Below, piece after piece: positions 22,818 through 31,162 of a DNA stretch of 64,000 bases. Position 1 is the stretch's first letter. Each line of letters begins with the position of its first letter. The position numbers and the translations under genes were made by a program. The notes below the pieces were generated by a model. That model did no database searches. It was not told the origin of the DNA and saw only the letters and a list, made by a program, of their open reading frames with translations. The DNA comes from Malachius bipustulatus (lineage: Eukaryota; Arthropoda; Insecta; Coleoptera; Melyridae): positions 992,001-1,056,000 of the forward strand of contig OU342630.1 in the NCBI GenBank assembly GCA_910589415.1, given 5' to 3'.

Positions 22818-23212
22818 GGTAACCTATAGAAAGTGGTTGATGAAATTGGGAAAATTATACGCATGTCACTGTAAACAGCTGATGGTCATGCTGTGTGTTG
22901 CCAGATTCACTTGTATTTACCAACAGATGGTTATATGGTGCAGTTTAAAAGAATTACTATTACAAGTATATAAATTAGATATTAAGATTATAAAGTGAGG
23001 GGAACATAGTTTAAGTTTAATTATATGAATTTTATATGTAGGGCGAGTAATTCTAAACTGTTAATTGTACTAATACTACGGTATAATTTCCGATATTGGT
23101 CTGTTGGTATATACCAGTGAATCTGGCAACACACAGCATGACCATCAGCTGTTCCGAGGGGCATGCGTATTATTTCCCAAATCTCATCAACCACTTCAAT
23201 AACAGGATTACC
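22818..23212. mobile_element. Inverted-repeat element, arms about 100 bp
   Basis: The arm containing AAGTGGTTGATGAAATTGGG and CAGCTGATGGTCATGCTGTG is repeated in inverted orientation at about 23105-23197, and the symmetry extends outward to GGTAAC/GGATTACC. The centre of about 180 bp is AT-rich. It has no coding content. It lies between the THAP element and the Crypton fragment. Confidence 0.75.
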
Positions 23213-23250
23213 AACTTATAGTTTAATAATTTAGTTAGTTAAAAATTAAA

Positions 23251-23457
23251 ATGGAAATAATTGATAGTGAGGACGAAATACTGTGTACTCCACCGGAGAT
23301 AACGGAAGCAGCAAAGGTAACTTATCTGAATTTGTTGCCTAAGAAATCCCGAAATCTTTATTTAATTGTATACAACACCTTTATGAACTGGAAGGCGACC
23401 AAGAAAATTCATTCATTCTCATTGTTTAAAATAAATTTTTGGAATCAAAGTAAATAG
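23251..23457 (+). pseudogene. N-terminal fragment of a Crypton-type tyrosine recombinase
   Basis: 68 codons: after MEIIDSEDEI comes CTPPEITEAA, then NLLPKKSRNLYLIVYNTFMN and W. The pattern PPEI-AA-LLPKKS-Y-FW(K) is characteristic of the N-terminal DNA-binding (core-binding, SAM-like) domain of Crypton-type tyrosine recombinases common in insects. The catalytic domain with the Arg-His-Arg-Tyr residues is absent, and the frame is lost after KIHSF. The assignment is from the motif pattern only. Confidence 0.6.
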
Positions 23458-23470
23458 CAGTCGTGGACAA

Positions 23471-23602
23471 AGTATAGTATTATACTCGCATATAATCAGC
23501 TATTATCCACTCAGGTTAATTATGTCACTCGCTAACGCTCGTGACATAAACTTAACCTTCGTGGATAATAGCCCCCATTATATGCTCGTTTAATAATATA
23601 CT
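23471..23602. repeat. 132-bp near-perfect palindrome
   Basis: The sequence from AGTATAGTATTATACTCGC reads inward through GCTATTATCCAC and TTATGTCACTCGC to a centre near 23537, then back out as its reverse complement with few mismatches. Arms are about 60 bp. It lies at the right-hand junction of the composite insertion with the integrase. CGTGGATAATAGCC also occurs at the left side of the insertion (about 19573). Confidence 0.8.
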
Positions 23603-23606
23603 ATTA

Positions 23607-25067
23607 TTACTGGGGATTTCTATCATATTTATTTTTTAGGCAAATTTCGCAGTTCCTAATAAATTGTTCTATGTCTTCTGACATTTTAGGCCAATAATAT
23701 TTTGAACTTAATGAAGCTTTTAGCTCGTTTATGCCTCTGTGACCTTTCTTTGAAATATGATAAAATTCTAATTTTTCTCGTTGTTCTTCTGATGTTATAA
23801 TATCAGCGAGTAATTTATTAGTTTGCACAAATTTAAAAGATGCGTTTCTGGAAATATTCTGGATAATTGAAACGAATGATTCTGGTTTTAAGGGATCTTT
23901 AAATAATATCGCATAAGTTTTCTTTGGATCTATAAAATCTTTGAGAAATTTGATAATGCCATTTTGTAAATTTCGTTTTGGCAACGTGACGTATAGTCTA
24001 GCGTTTTCAAAGATTTTTCCAACTTTACATTTAGTTTCAGGAATTTCTCCGCAGGTTATTATTATCTGATTTTTATACAGATTTAGAGCTTTTTCCGAAA
24101 TTGGGATTTTAATTATCGGTTCTTCTAATGCTGTATGTACCGTGTCTAAATCGGTATTGTCATGAGACTTTTTGTCTATATCAGGTGGTTGAATTCTTAT
24201 ATCTGAAATTATATTAATTTTAGGATTATATCCTAATATTTCAGAAATATCTTGTGCAGATAAATTTGGCAATTCGCGTAAATTTTCAGAAAGACTGTCT
24301 ACATCGTCTAGGTTCACGTCTAGTGATGCAGTTTCTAGTGCATTAAGATCTTTATTTACTTTAATTCGTGATAAAGCATCGGCTACATGATTATGTTTGC
24401 CCTTTTGATACTTTATTGTATTATTTATATCGGAGCGTTTCCTAAATTTAATAGGGATTATGACATTGTCACTTATTAATCTCTTGTTTACTAAATCAAT
24501 ATTTAAATTCATCTTCATTAAATCTGCAAGACCTAAAATACCATCAAAAAATTCGTGAAAGTCAAATAAAATAAATTGAATGTTAGAATTAAAGTTAAAT
24601 TCTGGAAATGCAGAAATTTCTGCTTGATACTGAATTTTCCTACTTCCAACACTCGTTTCGATTTGAACGTTTTCATGATATATGCAATTTGGGTAATATT
24701 TCTCAGCAATTGAGGGTCTTATTACGGATTTCGTACTACCAGTATCGATTAATAATTTCATTTTTGGATTTTTAATTTCGATATAAGGTAAGGGGTTATC
24801 ACTTGTAAAATTGATTTCTGTTATGGTTGCGTTTCTTTGCAGGCTCCTACCTGAAATTTTTTTATTTTGTTCATCATTTACATTACCATTATAAATTTGA
24901 CAATTTTCCTCCACATAAGGGTTGAAATTATCATGTGAATAATTATTCGTATTTAATTCTTCATCAATGAAGTTTGGTCTTTGACCGTTATTTCTAAAAT
25001 AATTATTATTACTAGAAGGGAAATTACTAGTCACATTCCGTGATGGAACTCTTGATGTCACCGACAT
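23607..25067 (-). pseudogene. pol: Pol of the env-bearing element: protease and integrase zinc region, RT/RNase H deleted in frame
   Basis: The frame opens with a retropepsin, IKNPKMKLLIDTGSTKSVI with DTGS active site, and a closing DGILGLADLMKMN segment. It then passes directly, in frame, to IKYQKGKHNHVADALSRI, the segment that normally follows RNase H. The whole RT and RNase H are missing between about 24.44 and 24.41 kb. A spacer of about 170 residues follows, then the integrase zinc-binding region (HISKKGHRGINELKA to CEICLKN). The 4.1-kb composite insertion interrupts integrase at the 3' end. The frame is open for 486 codons in spite of the deletion. Gag lies immediately upstream with a short overlap. 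Confidence 0.85.
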
Positions 25068-25849
25068 TGGTGTAGGTTTGGGTAACCTATGAGTCCTATG
25101 ACTTGAAATTTGTCTAGGTTTAAAAACATTTGTTTGACGACCAAAAACTTGAGAATAGTTAGAAATTTTCTTGGTGGTTGAGGTTGCGGTTGAACATTAA
25201 TTGGTTGACTAGGCCAAATAAATTTTTGTTGATTTTGATTTTGGTACCGGCTAAATGGATTTTCGTGATTATGTTGATTTGGAGTATTATATGAATAATT
25301 TTGTGCAATTGGTTTTTGAGAATAATTTTGATATTTATGATTTTGATTTTTCGACGATTGAAATTTTTGATCATTGGAATAATTACCATATAGCCTTTCA
25401 AAATTCTCGAATTCGTTCACGTACGCCATAGCGTCTTCTAGGGATTCAGGTTTTTTAAGATGCATGTTGTTTCGCAAAACACCAGAGCATCCGGCTATAT
25501 AAGTATTTAATGCTGTTTTTTCACAATGATTAATTTCGCATATTTTTTCATTTTGATTTAAGTTTAAATCATTACTTATTCTCTGCACTACAGTACTTCT
25601 CAATAATTGAAGTCTTGAACCAAAATCTAGCATGTTTTCATTACGAAAGGGCCTTGTTCTAGTCAATTCTTGAATTAAGCAATCAAGATTACTTCTATCA
25701 GAAAAACACTGAATTAATGCTGCTTTAAGTGTATTCCAAGTATTAAGTTCAATACGATTTCCAACCATAACCTCTGCTTTACCTACCAATTTTTTTTGTA
25801 TACATTCAAAAATGTGATTATGTAAGGATTGATCATTATAATTTTTGTA
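25058..25849 (-). pseudogene. gag: Errantivirus-like Gag, 3' two thirds
   Basis: Gag of the env-bearing element. The capsid-like part has WNTLKAALIQCFSDRSNLDC and FRNENMLDFGSRLQLL, followed by NHCEKTALNTYIAG. The C-terminal tail is rich in Gln, Asn and Tyr with no CCHC knuckle, as is usual for errantivirus Gags. The ORF overlaps the pol frame by about 10 bp. Upstream the coding frame runs without a break to 25853, where element B is inserted; the N-terminal part continues at 30921. Confidence 0.8.
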
Positions 25850-25853
25850 TGTA
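25850..25853 (-). repeat. 4-bp target-site duplication of element B, left copy
   Basis: TGTA immediately outside the left LTR, matched by TGTA at 30917-30920 outside the right LTR. Confidence 0.85.
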
Positions 25854-26221
25854 TGTGGGTTACTGAAAGATCTAAAGAACTGTTCAATAACTTTTAATAA
25901 CTAATATTAACGAATTAATCACTTTCACAAAAATTAGAAAAATCAATTAGACAATACGGCAAGTTGACACTGACAAACACAACATCCAAAGGTAATCGGA
26001 ACCGAAACCGGCAATCGGCAATTAATGTACCTCTTTAACGTCTTTACGTCTTTACGTCTTTAACGTCTTTACGACTTTATTCGGCTTTACGTCTTACTGC
26101 TTTAACACGCAGAGAATCACGGACACCCAACGTCTTCTATGCCCGTATTCTCCCCTCTATATTAATATCAATCTCCCTGACTACGCTTGCCGATGTCAAA
26201 ACAATTTTTTAAAAGCCCACA
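25854..26221 (-). repeat. 3' LTR of element B
   Basis: 368 bp with inverted ends TGTGGG/CCCACA. It contains several TTTACGTC/TTTAACGTC repeats and a TATA-like AATATTAA region. The Gag-Pol stop codon lies 11-13 bp inside this LTR. Confidence 0.92.
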
Positions 26222-29200
26222 ACTCGGCTATCCTGCATATCATCCGTCTCGGATGAACTATCTTGCTCATAAAGCTTCCAAGGCTTGACACCGTCGGCAC
26301 TTGCAGAGGTAACTCTAGGGCCGTCTCCTAATCCTACCCTTTGTACATCATATCTGTCATTTTGTTTAACTTTAATAATTTTGTAAGGCCCCAAGTACTT
26401 CGGGTATAATTTATTCTGAGTTCCAAACTGAGTTTTTCGGATCGCTACTATATCGTTTAAATTATACTTCTGTGCGACCTTCCTTTTTCTATCGAAATTT
26501 CGTTTATTTTCTGTCTGGATCTTCTGGATCGAAAGCTTTGCTAACTCTCTTACTTCATTTCTATCTTCTTCGAATATTTCTTGGCCTACTTCTTCCAAGA
26601 CTTTTACTAGATCGGCGTCTTCTTTCCTTCTCATCTCAACTCCGAACATTAGTCTAAAAGGGTTACTTTTAGTACTTCGATTGGACGTTGAATTGATGGC
26701 ATGCTGCAAACGTGTCGTATGTTTATACCATTTCGTGGGTTCGCCACATGCGATCCTTCGTAGTGCTGATGTCACTGTCTGTACGGTGATCTCTGCTTGT
26801 CCATTTTCTCGAGGTACCCCCGTCGTTATCTCTATATGCTGAACATCTTCTTCCTTACAATAGTCGCTAAATTCCTGCGACCTGAATGCTCCTCCTTTAT
26901 CTGTAATTATTCTTCTTGGATTACCAAAACTCATTGCTTGCAGCTTCAGCTTATCCAAAACTTCTTTTGAGCTGAGGGTTTTTGTCGGATAAATCCACGT
27001 GAACTTAGTAAAAGCGTCAATTACTATCAGAATGTACTTGTAATTCTTCTTCGTAGATTCGAACGGTCCGCAGTGGTCTAGATGATAAGTGTCTAGTGGA
27101 ACATACTTCGGCACAGGATTTAACAATCCTTCCTGCTTTCCTCTTTTCTTGTTTCCCAAAATACATGGAACACAGGAACTTATAAATTCTTCAATCTTCT
27201 TTTGCAATCTCGGTATGAAATAATTCTTATTAATTAAGCTTTCGGTTTTCTTCACACTGAAATGTCCTGGTTCATGCGCATCTCTAATTATTTCAGTTTG
27301 CAGGCCTTTTGGTATGACTAGTAATTTAATTCCGTCTTGTTCTTTATATAAAACATCGTTATCTAGAACATAATCTTCATATGTTTCACTTTCTAAGATC
27401 TGAATTATTGGTTTTAACCTGGAATCTTGTTGCTGGCAGGTTTTAACTTTTCGTATCACTAGGTCTTCGACTACGTTTACATTTGCTGTCGGAAAGCGGC
27501 TTAATGCATCAACATGCTTCATTCTGTAAGTATTATCTTTCTTTCGTACCAAAACGACTGGGTTTGCGAAATCTGATGAGCTTGGTCTTATTATTCCTTC
27601 TTGTAGCCACTCACTGATCTGTTTCTCTACTTCTTGTCGTTCAGGTAATGGCAGTCTTCTTGGTCTTTCATAGATTGGGTCTTCAGAAGTTATTACAATC
27701 TTCATTTCCACTCCTGTCGTGTCAGTCTTTTCTGGTCTGTACTCCTTTATAATCTTACATAGTTCATTTTTTATTGTTGGACTTTGTATGTGACTCAAAT
27801 TAGGTTCGTACTCTTCCAATGGTAAATTTATCTGCATCAGAAAATTATTGACTTCTTTCAACTTATGAACTACTATACCAGATGGCGTGATGTTAACTTC
27901 TGCTTCTGTCAGAATAGGATTACCTATGATTGCCTTGAAGTTAGATGCTTCTGTTGGGATGACGTGAAATGTCAATCTAAACTCTTCATCAGTCACAACA
28001 ACATCTGTAGTGAATGATCCCAACGTACTTACTTTTGTTCTTCCAATCCCTGATATCCACATGGCATTCTTATCTAACTTCGTTTCATTTAGGTACTCCT
28101 TATAAACGTCTTCTCTTAAAGCGTTGATATCACTCCCAGTATCGAATAGGGATGAAATCTTCGTATCGTTGATTGTTAGGTCAACCATATTATTCTTGCA
28201 TATTACGTTTACTTCGTTAGTTGTTGTTCTCGATCTTTCGAGCTTCTTGCCCTTTTTCGGGCAACTGCTAGCTATATGACCGAAGTCGTTGCAATGAAAA
28301 CACTTCGTTCCTCTCTCTTTGGAAGGACAGTCCTTGGAGTTATGTCCCCTAACCCCACAATTATAACAATTTTTGTTATTCGTGGTCCTACTCTGATGTT
28401 CGTCATTATTTCTTTTTGGATCATATTTTGTTTGTCTTCCTGTTCTATCAGCAGTATTATGACATTGGTTACATCTTGATGTACTCGGCTGATTTCTGCT
28501 TTTAATTACTTCATATAGTTTAACTTTGTCTTTAAACTGACTAAAGGTCTTTGCTCCGTATAATACCACTTTATTCGCTGGGTCGTCCATTATCCCATCA
28601 ATGATATACTGGATAACTGCTTCGGTTTCTACATCAGCTCGGTTTCCTATTTCACGCATCTTGAGTACATATTCTTGCACTGATTCTTCTTTTTTCTTTT
28701 TTCTTTCCATAAGGATTTTATGGACCTGAGCACTGTTGACTTTAATTTCGAATTCCTGTCTTAGTATTTTTTTCAACCGCTCCCATGACGTAATACCTTT
28801 TTCAGCTTGTACGCAAAGTTTAGCAATACCTCTTAAAGACTTCTTCGCGAAAATCAACTTTTGTAGATCATTCCATCCGGTCAGTTCAGCAATTTCTTCA
28901 AATTCTTCAATCCATTTTTCGACTGGACAGCCATCTTTACCGTCAAACGAACGAATTGAATCCTCTACATCTCGAAATGTAAGTGCGAATGACCTATCTT
29001 TCGGGTAAGTTATATTTTCATGTAATGAGTCGTCGTGAAAATCCATTATGCTTCCGCTGACACTACTTTGTCCCACTGTTCTTCTATCCACAAAGTTAGC
29101 TTTATTATTTTCCTTATTTTCGTCGTCATCGTCTTCGTCTTCTTCTTCGCCTTCGCCAACATTTGGATCCCTCGTAAGTGTATTTAAGAACAGACAAACT

Positions 29201-29481
29201 CTATTCGCAATATCTTCTTCATTCCCTATGTAATCAAGGTTCAGTATATGGCACATTGCCACCAAGTCGGCCAATGGCTGTGAGATGACCTGTGCAATTT
29301 TAGTTTCGAACTCCTTAGAATTTTCATCAAAGAAAAATCCTTCGAACTCTAATAATTTCCTTCTGATTTGTCGAGAGTCGATTACCTCATTAAATACGAC
29401 GGTACTCACCGCCTTGACAGCTTTAAATGCACTATTCTTAATATTGTAACTAATTTTTGAAAAATCGTCAAGCGTAGTCAT
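26209..29481 (-). CDS. gag-pol: Element B Gag-Pol polyprotein, one open frame with RT and RNase H removed
   Basis: 1090 codons without a stop. Approximate residues: an N-terminal SAP-like segment (60-100); an acidic stretch of E and D (110-125); a capsid-like region (170-330); two CCHC knuckles, CYNCGVRGHNSKDC (372) and CFHCNDFGHIASSC (394); an aspartic protease with FDTGSDINAL (445); and the first part of the RT fingers, FANPVVLVRKKDNTYRM (645-655). The chain then jumps in frame to KHVDALSRF, the motif that normally follows RNase H. The integrase is complete: zinc region HEPGH to CVPC (735-775), and a core with DHCGPF, ITDKGGAF and NGQAE in D-35-E spacing. A C-terminal YLGPYK (GPY/F) motif lies near 1030. 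Gag, protease and integrase are intact while polymerase and RNase H are absent. The ATG at 29481 is the longest start. Confidence 0.92.
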   Translation of the reverse strand: MTTLDDFSKISYNIKNSAFKAVKAVSTVVFNEVIDSRQIRRKLLEFEGFFFDENSKEFETKIAQVISQPLADLVAMCHILNLDYIGNEEDIANRVCLFLNTLTRDPNVGEGEEEDEDDDDENKENNKANFVDRRTVGQSSVSGSIMDFHDDSLHENITYPKDRSFALTFRDVEDSIRSFDGKDGCPVEKWIEEFEEIAELTGWNDLQKLIFAKKSLRGIAKLCVQAEKGITSWERLKKILRQEFEIKVNSAQVHKILMERKKKKEESVQEYVLKMREIGNRADVETEAVIQYIIDGIMDDPANKVVLYGAKTFSQFKDKVKLYEVIKSRNQPSTSRCNQCHNTADRTGRQTKYDPKRNNDEHQSRTTNNKNCYNCGVRGHNSKDCPSKERGTKCFHCNDFGHIASSCPKKGKKLERSRTTTNEVNVICKNNMVDLTINDTKISSLFDTGSDINALREDVYKEYLNETKLDKNAMWISGIGRTKVSTLGSFTTDVVVTDEEFRLTFHVIPTEASNFKAIIGNPILTEAEVNITPSGIVVHKLKEVNNFLMQINLPLEEYEPNLSHIQSPTIKNELCKIIKEYRPEKTDTTGVEMKIVITSEDPIYERPRRLPLPERQEVEKQISEWLQEGIIRPSSSDFANPVVLVRKKDNTYRMKHVDALSRFPTANVNVVEDLVIRKVKTCQQQDSRLKPIIQILESETYEDYVLDNDVLYKEQDGIKLLVIPKGLQTEIIRDAHEPGHFSVKKTESLINKNYFIPRLQKKIEEFISSCVPCILGNKKRGKQEGLLNPVPKYVPLDTYHLDHCGPFESTKKNYKYILIVIDAFTKFTWIYPTKTLSSKEVLDKLKLQAMSFGNPRRIITDKGGAFRSQEFSDYCKEEDVQHIEITTGVPRENGQAEITVQTVTSALRRIACGEPTKWYKHTTRLQHAINSTSNRSTKSNPFRLMFGVEMRRKEDADLVKVLEEVGQEIFEEDRNEVRELAKLSIQKIQTENKRNFDRKRKVAQKYNLNDIVAIRKTQFGTQNKLYPKYLGPYKIIKVKQNDRYDVQRVGLGDGPRVTSASADGVKPWKLYEQDSSSETDDMQDSRVVGF

Positions 29482-30465
29482 TTTTACGTGTATTCAAATT
29501 CAGAACTAAATTTGAAAAATATTAGTTTCCAAACAAATTAATCAAACAGAAAAATCCCCTGAAAATTAACGTCGTCGGTAATTTACTACGTAGATCTAAA
29601 TTTGACACAAAATTACGAATCGCTCATGTACTGCACTTGCTGCAAGTGTCAATAACTATTCAATAATCAAAATAAATTAACTGCCGGCTTCGTTTCCTGT
29701 AATACAATAATTCATAAAATTTAAATCTAAAGGTAAAATGAACAATCAATTATTATCACTTCAATTCACTTTCTTCCTGCTTTATTTCTGAATCCGGCTG
29801 GCAGCTAACGTCAGTCTGAAGGTAGATACGATAACAATAATATTGGCAAATCTGACTTACAATTTGTAGCCTCGATTGGGTAGGTACTTCGGGTGTAATA
29901 CTTCTTTCCGGGAAATGTTGACTCCTTTCATTCAAATCTACTGCGACTGCTACTGACTCCTCACCCCACAACAGCAAAAAATGATGCAAGCGGGTGCTCT
30001 TCTCGACGTCGACTTCGGATAGCAGGCTGCAAAGTAGTTTTGAGTCCAACGTTTCCTTCTTCCTCCCAAAGACGCTCCAAATCCAAACAAACGCGACACA
30101 ACGCGATACTTTCCTCACCAGTAATTAATAATTATTGTTATTGTATAAATCGTCCTTTATATATTTTTCACGTCTTGTTTATAGTCTTCAACTTGAATGT
30201 CTTTAATTTTAATGTCTAGGGTATAATTTAAAATTAACTGTCATTGACTGTCAGTGCTAATTAATTAACAATCATCATCACTGCTTTTAATCACGATCCG
30301 TCTTTTATTTAGGTAGGTACGTACTTACTTCATACTCGTTAATCAAATACGCACTTTTCTTTCTCTCGTCGTAAGTAGGTGGACACCGGCGTCGTAGGTT
30401 GGTTCACCTAATTCTTCTTAATCGCAACTAGGTACTTACGTCGTAATTATAATCTTATCGCGAGC
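29482..30465 (-). other. 5' leader of element B
   Basis: About 1 kb between primer-site region and Gag, likely untranslated and carrying packaging signals. A 120-codon minus-strand frame at 29756-30118 has no recognisable motif and I do not call it a gene. Confidence 0.6.
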
Positions 30466-30534
30466 GATCACATTTACATCCCGTGGACGATCACATTCAC
30501 ATCCCGTGGACGAGCACATTCACATCCCGTGGAC
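30466..30534 (-). repeat. 3 x 23-bp tandem repeat with primer-site-like cores
   Basis: Three copies of a unit that reads CTCGTCCACGGGATGTGAATG (or GATCGTCC) on the minus strand, at 30534-30512, 30511-30489 and 30488-30466. The first copy overlaps the end of the primer-binding site, so the CGTCCACGGGAT part of the site is repeated twice more downstream. Confidence 0.9.
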
Positions 30535-30548
30535 GAGCCCCCAAAATA
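30524..30548 (-). promoter_or_regulatory. Primer-binding site of element B (tRNA-Pro-like)
   Basis: Directly inside the 5' LTR the minus strand reads TATTTTGGGGGCTCGTCC then ACGGGAT. TGGGGGCTCGTCC matches the 3' end complement of tRNA-Pro, the primer used by murine leukaemia-type retroviruses, with two extra bases before GGGAT. Confidence 0.7.
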
Positions 30549-30916
30549 TGTGGGTTACTGAAAGATCTAAAGAACTGTTCAATAACTTTTAATAACTAAT
30601 ATTAACGAATTAATCACTTTCACAAAAATTAGAAAAATCAATTAGACAATACGGCAAGTTGACACTGACAAACACAACATCCAAAGGTAATCGGAACCGA
30701 AACCGGCAATCGGCAATTAATGTACCTCTTTAACGTCTTTACGTCTTTACGTCTTTAACGTCTTTACGTCTTTATTCGGCTTTACGTCTTACTGCTTTAA
30801 CACGCAGAGAATCACGGACACCCAACGTCTTCTATGCCCGTATTCTCCCCTCTATATTAATATCAATCTCCCTGACTACGCTTGCCGATGTCAAAACAAT
30901 TTTTTAAAAGCCCACA
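30549..30916 (-). repeat. 5' LTR of element B
   Basis: Second 368-bp copy, identical to 25854-26221 except for one visible base. It is flanked by TGTA at 30917-30920. Confidence 0.92.
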
Positions 30917-30920
30917 TGTA

Positions 30921-31162
30921 TCTATCAACTTTTCACATTGAGAAACAAATTTACTTTAAGTATTACTATCACCGTCATATGGTTTAATATTGCTTATTTT
31001 AGCTTTTAAAAGTTGCCAGTTGATTTCAACTTGTTGCGTTGCTGGCGGCGTCATGGTGCTAGTATTATTAGTACTATCAGAATTCACTCTTGATTCAAAA
31101 TTTAATGAAATTATCTCTTTAAGAAAGCTATCTAATTCGCTCATTGATAATTGTTGTTTCAC
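30921..31162 (-). pseudogene. gag: Errantivirus-like Gag, N-terminal part
   Basis: The frame from 31162 encodes a short Gag start ending QLLKAKISNIKPYDGDSNT at a TAA (30956-30958). The same frame continues to the element B insertion point and is then resumed at 25849. It therefore belongs to the Gag at 25058-25849, which has one nonsense codon plus the insertion. I could not find the 5' LTR or primer site upstream. Confidence 0.7.

Larger units (their letters stand above)
19486..23615. mobile_element. Composite insertion of DNA transposons splitting the integrase
   Basis: The integrase zinc-binding region ends at about 23.62 kb (CEICLKNKYDRNP) and the core resumes at about 19.49 kb, so everything between is inserted. 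TTTGTCCACGACT at 19486 and its inverted copy at 23461-23473 look like terminal repeats of an outer unit. Inside are the separate elements listed below. No clear target-site duplication could be assigned to the outermost insertion. Confidence 0.7.
25854..30916 (-). mobile_element. Element B: complete young Ty3/gypsy retrotransposon lacking RT and RNase H
   Basis: 5063-bp minus-strand element bounded by two 368-bp LTRs that begin TGTGGG and end CCCACA, with the TGTA duplication on both sides. The LTRs differ at one position that I can see (near 26074 against 30769). It carries a leader with a tRNA-Pro-like primer site and one 1090-codon Gag-Pol frame without RT or RNase H. It is inserted in the gag of the env-bearing element. 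Confidence 0.92.

Noticed and set aside
24400..24450. RT-RNase H loss explained by an intron spliced from genomic RNA
   Set aside because: Possible in principle, but the removed sequence is not in the window, so splice sites cannot be checked; left as one of several explanations.
29756..30118. 120-codon minus-strand frame in the leader of element B
   Set aside because: No motif, and it lies in the untranslated leader between primer site and Gag.
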